Shown here piece by piece: positions 4,353 through 5,784 of a DNA stretch of 5,784 nucleotides; the stretch's first letter is position 1, and each line of letters starts with the position of its first letter. The notes under the pieces are model-generated. The model was not told the DNA's origin, did no database searches, and saw nothing but the letters and a program-made list of their open reading frames with translations. The DNA is from Anaerolineales bacterium. Lineage in GTDB: Bacteria > Chloroflexota > Anaerolineae > Anaerolineales > UBA11657. The DNA lies in the NCBI GenBank assembly GCA_947503585.1, contig CANNEJ010000117.1, positions 1 to 5,784 of the forward strand, read 5' to 3'. The position numbers and the translations under genes were made by a program.

Positions 4353-5783
4353 TTAGCGGCCCACCATGCCCAGGCGCATCACCACTTCTTCTGCCATCTG
4401 GTCAAAGTTGGTGAGCACGCGCGCCGCAGCCTGATACGCACGCTGCGAGCGCATTACCCGCGCAGCCTCTTCATCCAACGACACGCCTGTAACTGAATCT
4501 CGCTGGGTTGTGAGCTGCTCAACAATCGCCGAATGGCTGTCGAGTTCACGCTGGGCACGCACTGTGTCTGCGCCCAGCGCAGCCACGGCATCGGCCCAAG
4601 ACTCTAGGATGGTGCGCGTGGCGCCCAGCGCCTCCGTGCCCGCAGCTACCCGCGCGCCTTCCGCATCCATCAGCAGCCGGCTTTCCAGTTGCGATATCTT
4701 TAGCGCAACACTGCCATCGCCCGGCGCAGCCGAGACGGCAGCCGCCGCGACGCCGCCCACGTTCGCCTCAAGCAGCGGGTGTACGGCCAGCTGCGCAGCC
4801 CCGTTGCCCACAAAGAAATCCTGGCCGGTGGCGTTTGCCGGCGGCAGGCCAAACCCGGTTTTGTGCAGGGCATTCACTTCACTGCGCAGGGTGTTGCTGA
4901 GGCGCTCCAGCGCACTAAGGCGCGCCACCACCTCTTTATCGCGGCCAATCAACAGGCCGCCGATCGTCCCCATTTTTACCTCAGCCGCCTGCCCGTCTTC
5001 CCACCGCAGCTGGCGCAGATGGCCACTGACGGTGCCGGCAGGCCCAGCCACGGCTGCACCGCCGCCGGCTGCCGGGTTTGCCACGGGTGCGGCCGGCGCT
5101 GCCGCTGCCTGCGGGTTCACCGCCTGCAGTAGTTGCGCATTTTGTCTTGCAACCAGCACGTGCCGCCCAATGGATACCACCACACTCCCGTCATTCTGGA
5201 CGTATGAAGTGGAGCCGGTCAGCTCCGATAGTTGGCTGCGCAGCCGGTCCCGCTCATCCAGCAGGTCATTGGGTTGGTTGTCCGCTTTGAACGCAACCAC
5301 GATGCGCTCATTGAGCTTTGCCAGGCGTGCGGCGGCCTGGTTCACTTCTTCCACCAGCCGGCCAAGGCGCGCATCCTGGTAGCGCTGAAAGTTCACCAGC
5401 CCGTCAGCCCGCTCATTAATGGATTGCGCGAGGCGCACGCCGGCATCCCGCACAGACCGGCGCACAGCCGGGTCAGCGGAATCAGTGGAGAGCTGCTGCC
5501 AGCTGCCCCAAAACTCGCTCAGGCGTTCGGCAACACCCGAGCCGTCTTTTTCGGGGAGCATGGCTTCCATATGGCGCAGCACATCGGCGCGCTCCAGCCA
5601 CTGCTTTTCAACCGAAACTTCAGTGCGCAGGCGATCGTCGTAAAAGTCATAGGCCATGCGGCGCGTAAGTTCCACCTGCGCGCCCTGCCCCATCTGAATT
5701 GCACCGCCGGATTCGCGGTTGTAAGATACTGCCGCGTAAGGATTGCGCGTGCCCAGCACCACCTCCTGGCGTGTATAGCCCGG
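4353..5783 (-). CDS. flgK: Hook-filament junction protein FlgK (HAP1), N-terminus cut by window edge
   Basis: FlgK is the first junction protein, replacing the FlgD cap on the finished hook. The frame runs open to the right edge; the first visible residues PGYTRQEVVLGT are the standard 'N.NTPGYSRQ' motif, so only about 30 residues are missing and 476 are seen. Further family marks are RRMAYDFYDDRLRTE, 'FWGSWQQLSTDSADPAVR', the NDLLDERDRL motif with LSELTGS, and the C-terminal helix GVSLDEEAARVMRSQRAYQA. A GTG at 5760-5762 is an internal valine codon rather than the start. An Ala/Pro/Gly-rich insert (- strand ~5120-5031) follows the domain that begins after NDLLDERD. The gene leads a - strand run with flgL 28 bp downstream. 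Its promoter is outside the window. Confidence 0.95.
   Translation of the reverse strand, partial: PGYTRQEVVLGTRNPYAAVSYNRESGGAIQMGQGAQVELTRRMAYDFYDDRLRTEVSVEKQWLERADVLRHMEAMLPEKDGSGVAERLSEFWGSWQQLSTDSADPAVRRSVRDAGVRLAQSINERADGLVNFQRYQDARLGRLVEEVNQAAARLAKLNERIVVAFKADNQPNDLLDERDRLRSQLSELTGSTSYVQNDGSVVVSIGRHVLVARQNAQLLQAVNPQAAAAPAAPVANPAAGGGAAVAGPAGTVSGHLRQLRWEDGQAAEVKMGTIGGLLIGRDKEVVARLSALERLSNTLRSEVNALHKTGFGLPPANATGQDFFVGNGAAQLAVHPLLEANVGGVAAAAVSAAPGDGSVALKISQLESRLLMDAEGARVAAGTEALGATRTILESWADAVAALGADTVRAQRELDSHSAIVEQLTTQRDSVTGVSLDEEAARVMRSQRAYQAAARVLTNFDQMAEEVVMRLGMVGR
5031..5120 (-). other. Alanine/proline/glycine-rich low-complexity segment within FlgK
   Basis: About 30 residues here are almost only Ala, Pro, Gly, Val and Asn (for example QAAAAPAAPVANPAAGGG). 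They separate 'VLVARQNAQLLQAV' from 'TVSGHLRQLRWEDGQ', where family members normally pass through a short turn. The segment is in frame and probably a flexible, surface-exposed linker on the junction protein. Confidence 0.7.
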
Positions 5784-5784
5784 C

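Noticed and set aside
4510..5382. 290-residue open frame antisense to flgK
   Set aside because: Composition is Ser/Arg/Ala low complexity with no recognisable domain; the opposite strand encodes conserved FlgK motifs throughout.

Overview
The window is a flagellar hook and hook-filament-junction region. It comes from a moderately GC-rich bacterium that is probably Gram-negative, because one gene encodes a lipoprotein with a clear lipobox. Pairing of csrA with fliW directly behind flgK-flgL excludes the classical enterobacterial layout. That pairing is known from Firmicutes, spirochaetes, planctomycetes, Verrucomicrobia and other lineages that use the FliW-CsrA switch. A Verrucomicrobia-like source is my low-confidence guess; no rRNA or phylogenetic marker is present to settle it.

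Layout. The left part reads on the + strand: the 3' end of a fliK-like hook-length-control gene (3-227), a short flgD hook-cap gene (284-730) and the flgE hook gene (757-2055). This run ends at a perfect 32-bp palindromic terminator (2084-2115, T-run to 2116). The rest reads on the - strand, from right to left: flgK (truncated by the window edge, 4353-5783), flgL (3413-4324), fliW (2965-3411), csrA (2675-2959) and a small SH3-like lipoprotein gene (2141-2500). The lipoprotein gene converges on flgE, so both transcripts can share the terminator.

How the genes work together. FliK, FlgD and FlgE set hook length, cap the growing hook and form it. FlgK and FlgL form the junction on which the filament is built. 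FliW and CsrA would then tune flagellin translation: in the Bacillus subtilis paradigm FliW binds either flagellin or CsrA, and free CsrA represses flagellin mRNA. The flgL-fliW-csrA spacings are 1 and 5 bases with weak Shine-Dalgarno sequences, which points to coupled translation.

Most unusual point. The 3' end of csrA lies in a tandem duplication of a 68-bp unit (2618-2753, plus a 6-bp start of a third copy). The first copy met by the ribosome codes for the CsrA tail. The second is read in a shifted frame and supplies the stop codon, so the length and sequence of the CsrA C-terminus appear to be products of this duplication. FlgE and FlgK each also carry an alanine/proline-rich low-complexity insert. 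No CRISPR array, tRNA, rRNA, insertion sequence or evident novel multigene system is present.
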